Assembly: GCA_958452935.1 (NCBI GenBank)
Contig: CAUDVX010000042.1
Coordinates: 1-14,944, forward strand
DNA from: an uncultured Collinsella sp.
Lineage (GTDB): Bacteria; Actinomycetota; Coriobacteriia; Coriobacteriales; Coriobacteriaceae
Direction: 5' to 3'
Length of the DNA stretch: 14,944 nucleotides
Shown here: one piece after another, positions 14,841 through 14,944 of the stretch
Numbering within the stretch: position 1 is the stretch's first letter
How the letters are laid out: each line of letters starts with the position of its first letter
Program-made: the position numbers and the translations under genes
The notes under the pieces: generated by a model
What the model was told of the DNA's origin: nothing
Database searches by the model: none
Seen by the model: only the letters and a program-made list of their open reading frames with translations

Positions 14841-14944
14841 GGTGAACTCGGTTGCTGTCGGGCGATGATTCTGCCGTGTCGTTGCCTGACCCAACGAATC
14901 GAATTTCTCACCGAGCCGGTCTGCTTCTTCTGGTACCATGGTCA

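Noticed and set aside
14926..14937. TGGTACCAT near the right edge as an extended -10 for a plus-strand gene
   Set aside because: No -35 is evident and the gene it would serve is outside the window. Too little sequence to judge.

Overview
The window reads as a chromosomal segment of a high-GC, anaerobic actinobacterium of the Coriobacteriia, most like Collinsella. That is an inference from codon and protein style, from good AGGAGG-type ribosome sites, and from a ferredoxin-bearing ETF pair typical of anaerobes. No tRNA, rRNA, transposase, integrase or CRISPR array was seen.

Left part (1-5980). The window opens inside the end of a plus-strand spermidine-synthase-like gene. Facing it is a minus-strand, three-gene anti-phage cassette. 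Its order of transcription is a TerB-N/TerB-C protein (4190-5935), a BREX-type P-loop ATPase (2893-4197, overlapping by 8 nt) and an Lhr-like DExH helicase (333-2777). This TerB + ATPase + helicase set matches the Shango defence system (SngA, SngB, SngC). An extended -10 promoter precedes it. A perfect 12-bp inverted repeat sits between the ATPase and helicase genes, where it could set the helicase dose.

Middle part (6024-10003). A DUF554 membrane protein gene follows. Upstream of it on the same strand is a run of five unfamiliar genes: a 98-aa cytosolic protein, a membrane-anchored protein, two secreted proteins and a small protein with a degenerate sortase-like tail. They look like one cell-envelope module with no known function.

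Right part (10004-14944). A 346-bp regulatory gap with several short repeats separates the envelope module from a plus-strand operon. That operon encodes a GlcD-type FAD dehydrogenase, EtfB, and EtfA with an N-terminal 2x[4Fe-4S] domain. It is the parts list of the electron-confurcating lactate dehydrogenase/ETF complex of acetogens, so the likely job is NAD-linked oxidation of lactate or another 2-hydroxy acid. It ends tail-to-tail on an HD-domain phosphohydrolase gene, and the two stop codons share the bases CTAG. The last 160 bp hold that gene's promoter region, with a perfect 10-bp tandem repeat.
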